Assembly (NCBI RefSeq): GCF_004343775.1
Contig: NZ_PTXL01000002.1
Span: 1,116,001 to 1,180,000, forward strand
Reading direction: 5' to 3'
DNA from: Burkholderia sp. SRS-46
GTDB taxonomy: Bacteria; Pseudomonadota; Gammaproteobacteria; Burkholderiales; Burkholderiaceae
Length of the DNA: 64,000 nt
Below are positions 1 to 8,894 of the stretch, piece by piece. The notes beneath the pieces are model-generated. The model saw only the letters and a list, made by a program, of their open reading frames with translations. It did no database searches and was not told the DNA's origin. Numbering within the stretch: the stretch's first letter is position 1; every line of letters starts with the position of its first letter. The translations under genes and the position numbers were made by a program.

Positions 1-470
1 ACCACCGCGTCGCAATGACGCCGCGCATAAACAGGATCATCCACGCGCATGATCGAATTCCCGCCACCGAGCAGCGACACCCCCGTCGTCACCCCTGCCT
101 TCAACCGCTCCAGCGCCGCAAGATGCGACTCCGCCTCCCAGAACGCCTCGTCCGACGCGCGCGTGTAGATCGTCTCGGCCGCGGCCGTCCATGCATCGCC
201 GTCCGCGCCGCCAATCGTGCGCAGCATCGCGTGGCCCGCGTGCGCATGCGCGTCGATCAGGCCCGGCAGCACGGCCTTGCGGCGCGCATCGATCGTGCGC
301 GCCGCGCGATAACGCGCCTGCAGCACTTCGGTGTCGCCCACCGCAACGATGCGCTCGCCCTTCACGGCGACCGCGCCGTTCTCGATCACGCGCCGCTGCG
401 GGTCCATCGTGATCACGCAGCCGTTGGCGATCAGCACGTCGATTGCTTCGCGCGGGTCCTCGGTAGTCAT
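1..470 (-). CDS. Amidohydrolase family protein (3' end outside window)
   Basis: About 156 N-terminal residues are visible and the frame stays open to the window edge. The start at 470 is the first ATG after the preceding gene's stop, 47 bases upstream. Residues 10-60 form the small beta-sandwich segment typical of composite-domain amidohydrolases, and the metal-binding H75-A-H77 pair sits in an LPGLIDAHAH context, as in the TrzA/8-oxoguanine deaminase/SAH deaminase group. It is the last gene of the leftward operon with the cytosine-deaminase-like gene, so deamination of a nitrogen heterocycle is inferred. The substrate cannot be told from the visible half. Confidence 0.85.
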   Translation of the reverse strand, partial: MTTEDPREAIDVLIANGCVITMDPQRRVIENGAVAVKGERIVAVGDTEVLQARYRAARTIDARRKAVLPGLIDAHAHAGHAMLRTIGGADGDAWTAAAETIYTRASDEAFWEAESHLAALERLKAGVTTGVSLLGGGNSIMRVDDPVYARRHCDAV

Positions 471-517
471 GGCGTGTTGTCCTGTTCTGGTTCGATGTGA
501 TGAGGCGTCGCTTACGG

Positions 518-1720
518 TCACGCGGCGATGAACGCGCCGTCGCGCGCAACGATGCGACCGTTCGCGACGACCAGCTGGCGCACGGGCCGCGCGACGATCG
601 CATGCGCGACCGTCTCGGCGTCGACCAGCACGAGATCGGCGCGCGCGCCGACGTGCAGCCCGTAGTCCGCGAAGCCGCAGCCGCGCGCGCCGGCATCCGT
701 CACGCAATCGAGCGCGATCGCGAGATCGTCGTCGCGGCGCAGGTCGTAGCGCATGCCGATCAGCATCGCGCGTTCGAGCATGTCGGGCACGTTGTACGGC
801 GACCAGGTATCGCGAATCCCGTCGTTGCCGCCGAACATCGTGATGCCGCGCTCGCGGCACGTCTTCAGCGGCGGCACCGGACGCGACGGCGGCGCGGACG
901 TCAGCAGCGCGACGTTCAGGCTCGCGATCCGGTCGAGCAGCGCGTCGCGCTCGCGTTCGGGCAGCGCGCCGAGGCAGAACGCATGGCTGACGACCACCTG
1001 CCCCTGCATCCCGTGCGCCGCGACGCGGTCGAGCAGCAGGTTCAGCGTGAACGCGCCGACCTCGCCCGGTTCGTGCAGGTGAATGTCGATCGGCTTGCGA
1101 TGCCGCTCGGCGAGCGCGAACGTCGCATCCAGCGAGCCGGCCGGATCGCGGTCGATCAACGCGGGATCGAGCGCGCCGAGCACGTCCGCGCCCGCGTCGA
1201 GCGCCTGCGACAGCAGCTCGACGGTGCCCGGGCGGATCAGCATCCCCGACTGCGGGAACGCGACGATCTGCATGTCGAGCGTGTCGGCGAGCGCCTGCCG
1301 CGTCCGCAGCACGCCGTCGAGATAGCGCAGGCCGCCGTCGGTGTCGATGTCGACGTGGGTGCGCAGCCGCGTGGTGCCCGCCGCGACGAACGCGCGCGAC
1401 AGTGCGAGCGACTGCGCGGCCGGGTCGTGCCCCGACGTCTTGCGCCATTCGCGCTCGTTGCTGATGCGATCGGTCAGCGCGGGGCCGACTTCATTGCGGT
1501 ACCACGGGCGGCCCCAGTTGCTCTTGTCGATGTGCGTGTGCCCTTCGACGAAACCGGGCAGCAGCAGCGCGCCGCGGCCGTCCTCGACCGTCGCGCCCGG
1601 CGCCGCCGTCACGCCGGGCCCGAGGGCGGCGATCCGGCCGCCTTCGATCGACACGGCCACTGTGCGGCCGTCCGGCAGACGGACGTTGGAAATCAGGAGG
1701 GAAGAAGAAACTGTCGTCAT
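518..1720 (-). CDS. Cytosine deaminase-like amidohydrolase
   Basis: A 400-residue zinc/iron-type amidohydrolase. H61-x-H63, H214, E217, H246 and an aspartate near 300 line up in position and spacing with the metal ligands and general acid/base of E. coli cytosine deaminase, so hydrolytic deamination of cytosine or a related ring (isocytosine, creatinine-like) is likely. The start at 1720 overlaps the stop of the upstream symporter gene by ATGA, which argues for translational coupling. With the porin, symporter and a second amidohydrolase in the same operon, it probably carries out an early cytoplasmic step on the imported compound. CodA is the nearest family name, but substrate identity is inference. 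Confidence 0.88.
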   Translation of the reverse strand: MTTVSSSLLISNVRLPDGRTVAVSIEGGRIAALGPGVTAAPGATVEDGRGALLLPGFVEGHTHIDKSNWGRPWYRNEVGPALTDRISNEREWRKTSGHDPAAQSLALSRAFVAAGTTRLRTHVDIDTDGGLRYLDGVLRTRQALADTLDMQIVAFPQSGMLIRPGTVELLSQALDAGADVLGALDPALIDRDPAGSLDATFALAERHRKPIDIHLHEPGEVGAFTLNLLLDRVAAHGMQGQVVVSHAFCLGALPERERDALLDRIASLNVALLTSAPPSRPVPPLKTCRERGITMFGGNDGIRDTWSPYNVPDMLERAMLIGMRYDLRRDDDLAIALDCVTDAGARGCGFADYGLHVGARADLVLVDAETVAHAIVARPVRQLVVANGRIVARDGAFIAA

Positions 1721-3195
1721 GCGGATTCGACCGTCGTGGCAAAACGGGCCTGCAGCCTGCGCTGCACGGCGCTGGTCGCGATGAAGACCAGCGCGTTCGC
1801 GATCAACGCGACGAGCCCGGGGTTGATGGAAGTCAGCGTAGCAGATGCGCCGGGGAACAGCGACGCGAGCGTCACGCCGCCGTAGTTCGTCAGCGCGATC
1901 ACGATGCCGCCCGCGGCGATCCCCGCGAACGCGGCCTCGCGCGTGCCGAACGGCCGCTTCAGGAAGCTCGATGCGAGCATCGGAACGAGCTGCGTGAGCA
2001 GGCTCGACGAGAAGATCGCGAGCGTGACGAAGGTCGCGCCGCCGCGCAGCACGAAGTACACGACGACCAGCGTGAACAGCGGCAGCGCGATCCGCGCGAC
2101 ACGCGCGACGTCCCGGTCGGTCGCATTCGGCGCAAAGCCTTCGCGGTAGATGTTGCGCGCGATCGTCGTCGACGCGTTCAGCATGATCAGCGAGCCCGGC
2201 ACCAGCGCGGTCAGCAGGCCCGTGCCGCCGACGATGCCGACGAACCACGCGGGGAACGTCTGCTTGACGAGCCGCAGCAGCGCGAGGTCCGTCTGCGCGC
2301 CCTCGAGCCCGTGCACGGTCAGCACCGCCGCGAAACCGACGAGGAACAGGAACGCGATCAGCACCTGGTAGAGCGGCATCAGGATCACGTTGCGGCGCAG
2401 CGCGCGCTCGTCCTTCGCGACGTAGATCGCGGTGAAGCCGTGCGGATACAGGTAGTAGCCGAGCGACGTCAGCAGGATCGTCGAGTTGTACCAGCTCAGG
2501 TTGAACCCATGCTCCGGCATCCTGAGCAGTTCCGGATGCGTCGCGTCGATCTTCGCGAACATCTCGCCGAGCCCGCCGAAGTAGTGCATCGGCAGGTAGA
2601 GGCCGAGGAAGATCGCGATGCCGAGGATCAGCACGTCCTTGAAGATCGCGATGCTCGCCGAGCCGTGAATGCCCGACACGACCATGTAGACCGCCATCAG
2701 CGTCGCGGCGATCCAGATCGCGGCCGCTTGCGGAATCAGCCCGTACGACATCTCCGACACGATCACGCCGAGCCCGCGCAGCTGGATCATCAGCAGCGAC
2801 ACCATCGCGAACACCGCGACGACGGACACCAGCACGCCGATTGCGCGGCTGTCGTACTTCGACGCGAAGTAGTCGGCGAACGACACGAGCCCGCGCTCCT
2901 TCGCGTAGCGCCAGATCGCGGGCAGCATCCAGTAGCCGATCACGAACGCGAGGCAGCCGTACGACAGGATGTAGAACGCGGGCACGCCCTTGCTGTAGGT
3001 CCAGCCGCTCGCACCGAGGAACGAGAACGTCGAGAACGCCTCGCCGGCCATCAGCAGGAACGTGAGCAGCGAGCCGAAGCCGCGCCCGCCCACCGCCCAC
3101 TGCTCGAGGGTGAGCTTGCGGCCGCGGCGCGCGTTCACGCCGATCGCGAGCGCGAACACGGCGAACGCCGCGATGATGAGGATCGAGGCGTTCAT
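1717..3195 (-). CDS. Sodium/solute symporter (SSS family)
   Basis: A 492-residue inner-membrane protein with about 13 hydrophobic segments, beginning with a helix at residues 4-20 and a basic RRGRK loop. Length and the repeated Gly/Ser-rich helices fit the SSS (SSF) family, which imports substrates such as pantothenate, proline, urea or nucleobases with sodium. It overlaps its neighbours on both sides by ATGA (DUF3311 gene upstream, deaminase downstream). The DUF3311-plus-symporter pairing is common in proteobacteria. The likely role is uptake of the compound attacked by the two amidohydrolases. Confidence 0.92.
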   Translation of the reverse strand: MNASILIIAAFAVFALAIGVNARRGRKLTLEQWAVGGRGFGSLLTFLLMAGEAFSTFSFLGASGWTYSKGVPAFYILSYGCLAFVIGYWMLPAIWRYAKERGLVSFADYFASKYDSRAIGVLVSVVAVFAMVSLLMIQLRGLGVIVSEMSYGLIPQAAAIWIAATLMAVYMVVSGIHGSASIAIFKDVLILGIAIFLGLYLPMHYFGGLGEMFAKIDATHPELLRMPEHGFNLSWYNSTILLTSLGYYLYPHGFTAIYVAKDERALRRNVILMPLYQVLIAFLFLVGFAAVLTVHGLEGAQTDLALLRLVKQTFPAWFVGIVGGTGLLTALVPGSLIMLNASTTIARNIYREGFAPNATDRDVARVARIALPLFTLVVVYFVLRGGATFVTLAIFSSSLLTQLVPMLASSFLKRPFGTREAAFAGIAAGGIVIALTNYGGVTLASLFPGASATLTSINPGLVALIANALVFIATSAVQRRLQARFATTVESA

Positions 3196-3404
3196 CGCGC
3201 GTCTCCCGTGCGGCTGTCGCGGGCCGCGTCGCGCTCGTCGAGATGGAACAGGATCGCGAGGATCGCGGCGGTCGCCGCCATCCAGATCAGGTTCCAGACG
3301 AGCAGGAACGGCAGCCCGAACAACAGCGGCTGCACCTCGGCGATCGAGCCGCCGGTGTACATCCCGGCGAACGGCAGCGCCGCCAGCAACAGTTTGAGTT
3401 TCAT
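3192..3404 (-). CDS. DUF3311 family small membrane protein
   Basis: A 70-residue protein with two hydrophobic segments (about residues 5-20 and 26-52) and the FGLPFLLVWNLIWM core of the DUF3311 family, which is nearly always encoded just before an SSS symporter. It overlaps the symporter start by ATGA and follows the porin stop by 28 bases. An accessory role in symporter assembly or activity is the usual guess; no biochemical function is established that I know of. Confidence 0.9.
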   Translation of the reverse strand: MKLKLLLAALPFAGMYTGGSIAEVQPLLFGLPFLLVWNLIWMAATAAILAILFHLDERDAARDSRTGDAR

Positions 3405-3432
3405 GTGAGCCTCCGGAAGACGCGCGCGCGCA

Positions 3433-4569
3433 TCAGAACTTGTGACGGATGCCGGCGACGACCGCGACCTGCGACGTCGTCGACGACGGGTTGGCGGTGC
3501 CGTCGATCCACGCGTGGCCGACGGCCGACGACGCCTTCTGGTAGAAGCCGTTCACGTACACGTCGGTGCGCTTCGACAGCAGGTATTGCACGCCGGCCGA
3601 CACCTGGTGGTAGTGGCCGCTGTCGTCGCCGCGCGCGACGCGCGTGTACGTGTAGCCGGCCGCGGCCATCAGCGCGGGCGTCACCATGTAGCGCAGGCTG
3701 CCTTCGTAGTTGCTGAAACGCAGCGTGCCACCCGTCGGCGTGCCGAAGTTCGAGCCCGTGTACAGCAGCCCGAGCGTCGCGGGCCCGATCGCATAGCTGG
3801 CACCCGCGCCCCAGATCTCCTGGCGGATCGTGCTCGCGAGGCTCGCGCCGAACACTGACGCCGACGACGGAAAGTAGTTGTCGGACGCGACGGCGCCCGT
3901 CGCGCTGGTCGCCGGATCGTTCATCCGCGCATACGCGGCGCCCGCGTTGAGCGGCCCGTTCGCATACGTGAGGCCCGCGCTCCAGCTGTTGTCGTTCGCG
4001 AAGCCCGTCGAGTTCGAGAAGCCGTACATCAGGTTCGCCTGCACGCCCGCGATCTTCGGCGACACGTACTTGACCGCGTTGTTGGTGCGGAACGTGTTGT
4101 TGATGTCGTCGTTGTCGAACGGGTGCGTCGAGTACTGCGCGAGGAAGCTGCTCATCTGCAGCGAACCGAGGATGTCCTGCGTCGAGTTGTACTGGCGGCC
4201 GAGCGTCACCGCGCCCCAGTTCGTGCCGCTCAAGCCGACCCACGCCTGACGGCCGAACATCCGGCCGCCCTGGCCCAGCGCGCCGTTCGCGACGTTGAAG
4301 CCGTTCTCGAGCCGGAAGTTCGCCTTCAGCCCGCCGCCAAGATCCTCGCTGCCGATCAACCCCCAGCGCGGGCCCGATTCGTTGCCGCCCGTGAACTGCC
4401 ACAACTTGTGGCCGCCACTGTTGTTCGTGTAGGTCACGCCCGCATCGACGATCCCGTACAGCGTCACCGTCGACTGCGCGTGCGCCGCGCCCGCGAACAG
4501 CATGCCGACCGCGGCGCACACGCATGCAGCGCCCGTCGTCTCCCATTTCCTGCGCAATACCTGTGTCAT
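3433..4569 (-). CDS. Gram-negative general porin (OmpC/Porin_4 type)
   Basis: A 378-residue outer-membrane porin. The start at 4569 has GGAGACGAG before it and gives a signal peptide ending at AHA-QS; a longer frame upstream is not expected to be translated. The mature N-terminus STVTLYGIVDAG, the GSEDLGGG segment, the loop-3 region and the terminal phenylalanine (HKF) are hallmarks of burkholderial trimeric porins. It heads the leftward operon, 28 bases before the DUF3311 gene, so it probably provides outer-membrane entry for the same substrate. A 21-bp palindrome lies about 120 bases upstream. Confidence 0.93.
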   Translation of the reverse strand: MTQVLRRKWETTGAACVCAAVGMLFAGAAHAQSTVTLYGIVDAGVTYTNNSGGHKLWQFTGGNESGPRWGLIGSEDLGGGLKANFRLENGFNVANGALGQGGRMFGRQAWVGLSGTNWGAVTLGRQYNSTQDILGSLQMSSFLAQYSTHPFDNDDINNTFRTNNAVKYVSPKIAGVQANLMYGFSNSTGFANDNSWSAGLTYANGPLNAGAAYARMNDPATSATGAVASDNYFPSSASVFGASLASTIRQEIWGAGASYAIGPATLGLLYTGSNFGTPTGGTLRFSNYEGSLRYMVTPALMAAAGYTYTRVARGDDSGHYHQVSAGVQYLLSKRTDVYVNGFYQKASSAVGHAWIDGTANPSSTTSQVAVVAGIRHKF

Positions 4570-4688
4570 CTCGTCTCCAAACCTGCTTGTCGATGTTTTG
4601 TTCTGATGGTTCCGTCCATGCGCCTCGACGGCGTTGCATGGACTTGGCTGGATGGTATCCAGCCGCAGCTGCATTCAGAAATGAAATG

Positions 4689-4709
4689 TTCAACTGGCGA
4701 TCAGTTGAA
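4689..4709. promoter_or_regulatory. Palindromic operator candidate upstream of porin operon
   Basis: TTCAACTG and CAGTTGAA form a perfect 8-bp inverted repeat with a 5-bp spacer (GCGAT), 120 bases upstream of the porin start and in the AT-richest part of the gap. The size fits a dimeric regulator such as the adjacent IclR protein. No functional evidence. Confidence 0.45.
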
Positions 4710-4765
4710 AATCGAATGACGGGGGATCGGATGGACGGAAGACGCGGGAAGGTTCGACCCCGCAA

Positions 4766-4798
4766 GCGAAACGAAAGCGCGCAGCCCGGCTGCGCGCT
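4766..4798 (-). terminator. Probable intrinsic terminator of the IclR gene
   Basis: AGCGCGCAG (4776-4784) pairs perfectly with CTGCGCGCT (4790-4798) around a 5-base loop. Read leftward the stem is followed by TTTCGTTTCG, a broken T-tract. It lies 65 bases past the IclR stop. The imperfect T-run makes it a moderate candidate. Confidence 0.5.
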
Positions 4799-4862
4799 GC
4801 CGGCCGCAACGGCGGTGAAGGGTGAACGTAAGCAAGCTGACGAACGGGCGACGCGCGCCCGC

Positions 4863-5732
4863 CTATGCGGCTTTCCCTGATAGCCCGTGCACCGGCCGCC
4901 GCAGCGCGGCGTCGAACGGATTCGTGCGCGGCCCGATCGCGTCGGCCTGCCGCCTGAGCAGCTCGACCACCATCGGCAGCCGGTCGTCGTCCAGCCGCGA
5001 CGCGAGCGTGCCGACGCTCAGCGCGCCGACCGGGTAGCCCGTGCGGTCGAGAATCGGCACCGCGACGCCCGCCATCCCGTCGAGCACGCCGCTGTTGCGG
5101 CCCGCGTAACCGAGCTGCCGCACGCGCTCGATCTCGGTGCGCAGGTACACCTCGTCGAGCACGCCGTAGTCGCGCACGCGCGGCACGTTGAAGCGGATCA
5201 CCTCCTCGCGCTCCGCGTCCGGCAGGAACGCGAGGATCGCGAGGCTGCCCTGGCCGACGCCGAGCGCAACGCGCCCGCCGATGTCGCCGGTGAACGAGCG
5301 GATCGGAAACGGCCCTTCGCACAGATCGAGACACACCGCGTCGAAGCCGCTCTTCACGAGCAGGAAGATCGTCTCGCCGAGGCTCGCGCACAGCCGCAGC
5401 AGCGCGGGGCGGCACAGCGTGCGCATGCTGCTCGGGTTGCCGGCCTGCGCGGCGAGCGCGAAGAAGTCGACGCTCAGCCGGTACAGCTTCGACTGCTCGT
5501 CCTGCTCGACCATCCCTTCCGCGATCAGCGACTGCAAGATCCGGTGCGCGGTGCCCTGCGTGAGGCCGACCGCCTTCGCGAGATGCGTGACGCGCACGCC
5601 GTCCTGCTGCATGCCGGCGAGCGCGCGCAGGATCGCGAACGCGCGCTGCAGCATGCCTGCGCCGGGCGCGCCCGGCGCTTCTTCAGCCGGGGCGCGGGCG
5701 GCCGGCGCGCCGGTCGACAGGGTGTCGTGCAT
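4863..5732 (-). CDS. IclR family transcriptional regulator
   Basis: A 289-residue regulator. The start at 5732 is preceded by GGAG at good spacing; the frame runs further upstream but without a better site. Residues about 27-95 form the winged helix-turn-helix (LAKAVGLTQGTAHRILQSL), and about 105-270 the IclR effector domain. It lies directly upstream of, and co-directional with, the porin/symporter/deaminase operon, and divergent from the ABC transporter operon at 6029. It could control either or both; palindromes at 4689-4709 and 5896-5910 are candidate sites. Confidence 0.92.
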   Translation of the reverse strand: MHDTLSTGAPAARAPAEEAPGAPGAGMLQRAFAILRALAGMQQDGVRVTHLAKAVGLTQGTAHRILQSLIAEGMVEQDEQSKLYRLSVDFFALAAQAGNPSSMRTLCRPALLRLCASLGETIFLLVKSGFDAVCLDLCEGPFPIRSFTGDIGGRVALGVGQGSLAILAFLPDAEREEVIRFNVPRVRDYGVLDEVYLRTEIERVRQLGYAGRNSGVLDGMAGVAVPILDRTGYPVGALSVGTLASRLDDDRLPMVVELLRRQADAIGPRTNPFDAALRRPVHGLSGKAA

Positions 5733-5895
5733 ACCGGATCTCCTCGACGATTTCATTGAGCGGAATACGATCATCGAGATTGTTGCTCCGCCGAAATTCG
5801 CCGTGCATCCGGGTGTCCACGGGATTGACGTGTGGGTTTTGCGACCTGCGCGCCCCTCATCCATCGGAATTAAATCGCATCGTTTCGGCAAACCG

Positions 5896-5910
5896 TTCCG
5901 TTCACCGGAA
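5896..5910. promoter_or_regulatory. Inverted-repeat operator candidate between iclR-type gene and ABC operon
   Basis: TTCCG and CGGAA are separated by 5 bases, giving a 15-bp interrupted palindrome in the 296-bp divergent gap. The length matches IclR-type boxes in general. It may regulate the ABC transporter operon, the regulator itself, or neither. Confidence 0.35.
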
Positions 5911-6028
5911 TATTTTCAAAGTTCATCCCGGTCAGCAGAATTTGAAATTGACGCTGTGAAATATGGCTGGCTAGAGTCCGCATCAATGACGCACCCGTCC
6001 GGCGGTGCGCACCACCGGAAAGCCAACC

Positions 6029-7114
6029 ATGTCGTTTCTCACGCTGACGGATCTGACGAAATCGTTCGGCGACCTGATCGCCGTCGCCGACGTCAACCTG
6101 TCCGTCGAAAAGGGCGAGTTCGTGTCGCTGCTGGGGCCGTCGGGCTGCGGCAAGACCACGACCCTGCAGATGATCGCCGGCTTCGTCGACGTCACGCGCG
6201 GCCGCATCGCGCTCGACGGCCAGGACATCACGCGGATGAAGCCGAACCGCCGCGGCCTCGGCATCGTGTTCCAGAGCTACGCGCTGTTCCCGCACATGAG
6301 CGTCGCGGAAAACGTCGGCTTCGGCCTCGACATGCGCGGCGTCGACAAGGCCGAGCGCGCGGAGCGCATTCGCGCGGCGCTGTCGCTCGTTCGCCTCGAC
6401 GCGCTCGCGCACCGTTTCCCGCGCGAGCTGTCCGGCGGGCAGCGGCAGCGCGTCGCGATCGCGCGCGCGGTCGTGATCGAGCCGCCGGTGCTGCTGCTCG
6501 ACGAGCCGATGTCGAACCTCGATGCGAAGCTGCGCGAGGACATGCAGTTCGAGCTGCGCGCGATCCAGCGCAAGATCGGCACCACGACGATCATGGTCAC
6601 GCACGACCAGTCGGAGGCGCTGTCGATCAGCGATCGCGTCGTCGTGATGGAAGCGGGCCGCGTCACGCAGACCGACACGCCGTACCACGCCTACGAGCGC
6701 CCGGAAAACCACTTCGTGTCGCAGTTCATCGGCAAGGCGAACCTGTTGCCCGGCACGGTGGTCGCGCACGACGGCGATGCGATCCGCATCGACCTCGGCC
6801 ACGGCCTCGCCGAAACCGGCCACACCGCGCACTTGCCGCCGCGCGAGCGCGACATAGGCGTCGGCGACGCGGTGTCGGTCTGCATCCGTCCGGAGAAGCT
6901 GCGGCTGTGCACACCCGACGCCGGCCGCTTCGCCGCGACCGTCACGAGCCGCTTCTTCCTCGGCAGCCAGTGGCTGTACCGCGTCGACAGCGCGCTCGGC
7001 GAGGTGCTCGTGTGCTGCCAGAACGAAGGCGGCGAGCCGCTCGCGGAAGGCGCGCCGGTCGGCGTCGACTGGCACAGCGACGCGGTGCGCGTGATGCGCG
7101 TGGAGGCCCGATGA
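6029..7114 (+). CDS. ABC transporter ATP-binding protein (PotA type)
   Basis: A 361-residue ATPase. The start at 6029 follows GGAAAG; a frame-extended ATG at 6005 is less likely. Walker A GPSGCGKTT is at residues 36-44, the Q-loop FQSYALFPH near 81-89, the signature LSGGQRQR near 137 and Walker B LLLDEP near 157. A C-terminal TOBE-like domain (about 280-361) places it with the polyamine/iron-type CUT1/POT importers. It is translationally coupled (ATGA) to the first permease. The operon continues with two permeases, a three-part oxidoreductase and the binding protein, so the imported solute is probably oxidised by that enzyme. Confidence 0.93.
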   Translation: MSFLTLTDLTKSFGDLIAVADVNLSVEKGEFVSLLGPSGCGKTTTLQMIAGFVDVTRGRIALDGQDITRMKPNRRGLGIVFQSYALFPHMSVAENVGFGLDMRGVDKAERAERIRAALSLVRLDALAHRFPRELSGGQRQRVAIARAVVIEPPVLLLDEPMSNLDAKLREDMQFELRAIQRKIGTTTIMVTHDQSEALSISDRVVVMEAGRVTQTDTPYHAYERPENHFVSQFIGKANLLPGTVVAHDGDAIRIDLGHGLAETGHTAHLPPRERDIGVGDAVSVCIRPEKLRLCTPDAGRFAATVTSRFFLGSQWLYRVDSALGEVLVCCQNEGGEPLAEGAPVGVDWHSDAVRVMRVEAR

Positions 7115-8103
7115 AACGCGCGCCCCAATCGCTGCCGCGCGACGGCGCGTCGGTCAGCCTCGGGCAACCGGGGCCGGCCGATATCGCCGCCGGTGCGCCG
7201 GCTGTGCCCCGCCGTGCCGCGCGTGCGTCGCTGCGCGCGACGTGGTCCGCGCATGCGCCGCTGTGGCTGATGTGCGCGCCGGCGTTCGCGCTGTTCGCGG
7301 CGCTCGTGCTCGTGCCGCTCGCGATGACGCTGGTGCTCACGTTCTACCGCTTCGATCCGGCCACCGGCCCGCTCGCCGCGTTCCAGTTCGGCCACTACGC
7401 GGAAGTGCTCGGTTCGTCGTACTTTCATGCGATCTTCGCGCGCACGTTCGGCATCGCCGCGCTGACCACCGCGCTCTGCGTCGCGATCGGCACGCCGGAA
7501 GCGTACGTGCTCGCGCGGATGCGCGATCCGTGGCGCTCGCTGTTCCTGCTCGCGATCCTCGCGCCGCTGCTCGTGTCGGTCGTCGTGCGCGCGTTCGGCT
7601 GGAGCATGCTGCTGAACACCAACGGCCTGGTGAACCAGGCGCTCGGCGTCGTCGGCCTCGGGCCGTACAAGCTCGAATACACGACTTTCGCGATCGTGAT
7701 CGCACTGGTGCACGTGATGCTGCCGTTCATGGTGATTCCGGTCTGGACCGCGCTGCAGCGGCTCGATCCGCAGACCGAGCACGCGGCGCTGTCGCTCGGC
7801 GCGTCGCCGTTCACGACGCTGCGCCGCATCGTGCTGCCGCAGCTCGTGCCCGGCATCCTGTCGGGCAGCCTGATGGTGTTCGGGCTGTCGGCCAGCGCAT
7901 TCGCGATTCCGGGCCTGCTCGGCGGACGCCGGCTGAAAGTGGCCGCGACCGCCGTCTACGACGAATTCCTCGGCTCGCTGAACTGGCCGCTCGGCGCGAC
8001 GATCGCGGTGCTGCTGCTGGTCGCGAACCTCGCGGTGATGCTCACCTACTACCGCGTACTCGAACGCCGCTATGCGCGCAGCCTCGGAGGCGCTTCCCGA
8101 TGA
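7111..8103 (+). CDS. ABC transporter permease (PotB type)
   Basis: A 330-residue inner-membrane permease with a long N-terminal cytoplasmic tail (about 45 residues) and six main hydrophobic segments from about residue 50. The cytoplasmic EAA loop appears near residues 225-245 (EHAALSLGASPFTTLRRI). The start overlaps the ATPase stop by ATGA and its end overlaps the second permease the same way. It forms the heterodimeric channel with the next gene product; substrate type (opine, polyamine-like or amino acid derivative) is inferred from the operon. Confidence 0.92.
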   Translation: MKRAPQSLPRDGASVSLGQPGPADIAAGAPAVPRRAARASLRATWSAHAPLWLMCAPAFALFAALVLVPLAMTLVLTFYRFDPATGPLAAFQFGHYAEVLGSSYFHAIFARTFGIAALTTALCVAIGTPEAYVLARMRDPWRSLFLLAILAPLLVSVVVRAFGWSMLLNTNGLVNQALGVVGLGPYKLEYTTFAIVIALVHVMLPFMVIPVWTALQRLDPQTEHAALSLGASPFTTLRRIVLPQLVPGILSGSLMVFGLSASAFAIPGLLGGRRLKVAATAVYDEFLGSLNWPLGATIAVLLLVANLAVMLTYYRVLERRYARSLGGASR

Positions 8104-8894
8104 GACAGAACGGCCCCTTCGCCCTCGCGTTCCACACGCTCGTGATGCTGTTCGTGCTCGCGCCGCTCGCGATCGTCGTGCTGGTCGCGTTCACGCCCGA
8201 CGAAACGCTGTCGCTGCCGACGCACGGCGTGTCGCTGCGCTGGTTCCGCGCGATCCTCGACTATCCGGATTTCGTCACCGCGTTCATCAACAGCGTGAAG
8301 CTCGCATTCGCATCGGCGACGCTGTCGCTCGCGATCGCGCTGCCCGCCGGCCTCGCGATCGGCCGCGCGGCGTTTCCCGGCCGCGCGTTCCTGAACGGCC
8401 TGCTGCTGTCGCCGCTCGTGATCCCCGGCCTCGTGCTCGGCATCGCGCTGCTGCGCTTCTTCGCGCTGATCGGCGCGACCGGTTCGTTCGCGTGGCTCGT
8501 GCTCGCGCACATGATCGTGATCACGCCATTCGTGATGCGGCTCGTGCTTGCGTCGGTCGCTGGGCTCGACCGCAGCATCGAGCAGGCCGCGTGCTCGCTC
8601 GGCGCGGACCCGTGGACCACCTTCCGCCGCATCACGCTGCCGATGATCCTGCCCGGCATCACCGGCGGCTGGCTGCTCGCATTCATCAACAGCTTCGACG
8701 AGCTGACGATGTCGATCTTCATCACGTCGCCGCAGACGGTCACGCTGCCGGTGCGGATGTACATGTACGCGACCGAATCGATCGACCCGATGATGGCGTC
8801 GGTATCCGCGCTCGTCATCTTCATCACCGCCGCCGCGATGCTGCTGCTCGATCGCGTGTACGGGCTCAACCGCATCCTGATCGGGCAACACTGA
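8100..8894 (+). CDS. ABC transporter permease (PotC type)
   Basis: A 264-residue permease with six predicted membrane segments and an EAA motif (EQAACSLGADPWTTFRRI, about residues 160-177). It overlaps the first permease by ATGA at its start and the ferredoxin-like gene by one base (TGATG) at its end. Together with the preceding permease, the ATPase at 6029 and the binding protein at 11812 it completes a PotABCD-like importer whose genes are interrupted by three oxidoreductase subunit genes. Confidence 0.92.
   Translation: MRQNGPFALAFHTLVMLFVLAPLAIVVLVAFTPDETLSLPTHGVSLRWFRAILDYPDFVTAFINSVKLAFASATLSLAIALPAGLAIGRAAFPGRAFLNGLLLSPLVIPGLVLGIALLRFFALIGATGSFAWLVLAHMIVITPFVMRLVLASVAGLDRSIEQAACSLGADPWTTFRRITLPMILPGITGGWLLAFINSFDELTMSIFITSPQTVTLPVRMYMYATESIDPMMASVSALVIFITAAAMLLLDRVYGLNRILIGQH

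Noticed and set aside
518-3100. 860-residue leftward open frame spanning the symporter and deaminase genes
   Set aside because: Only its last 400 codons are a real gene; the rest is Arg/Asp-rich shadow of the symporter in another frame, typical of high-GC DNA.
5188-8103. 971-residue rightward frame leading into the first ABC permease
   Set aside because: Residues before 7111 are antisense to the IclR gene or out of frame with the ATPase gene; the permease starts at the ATGA overlap at 7111.
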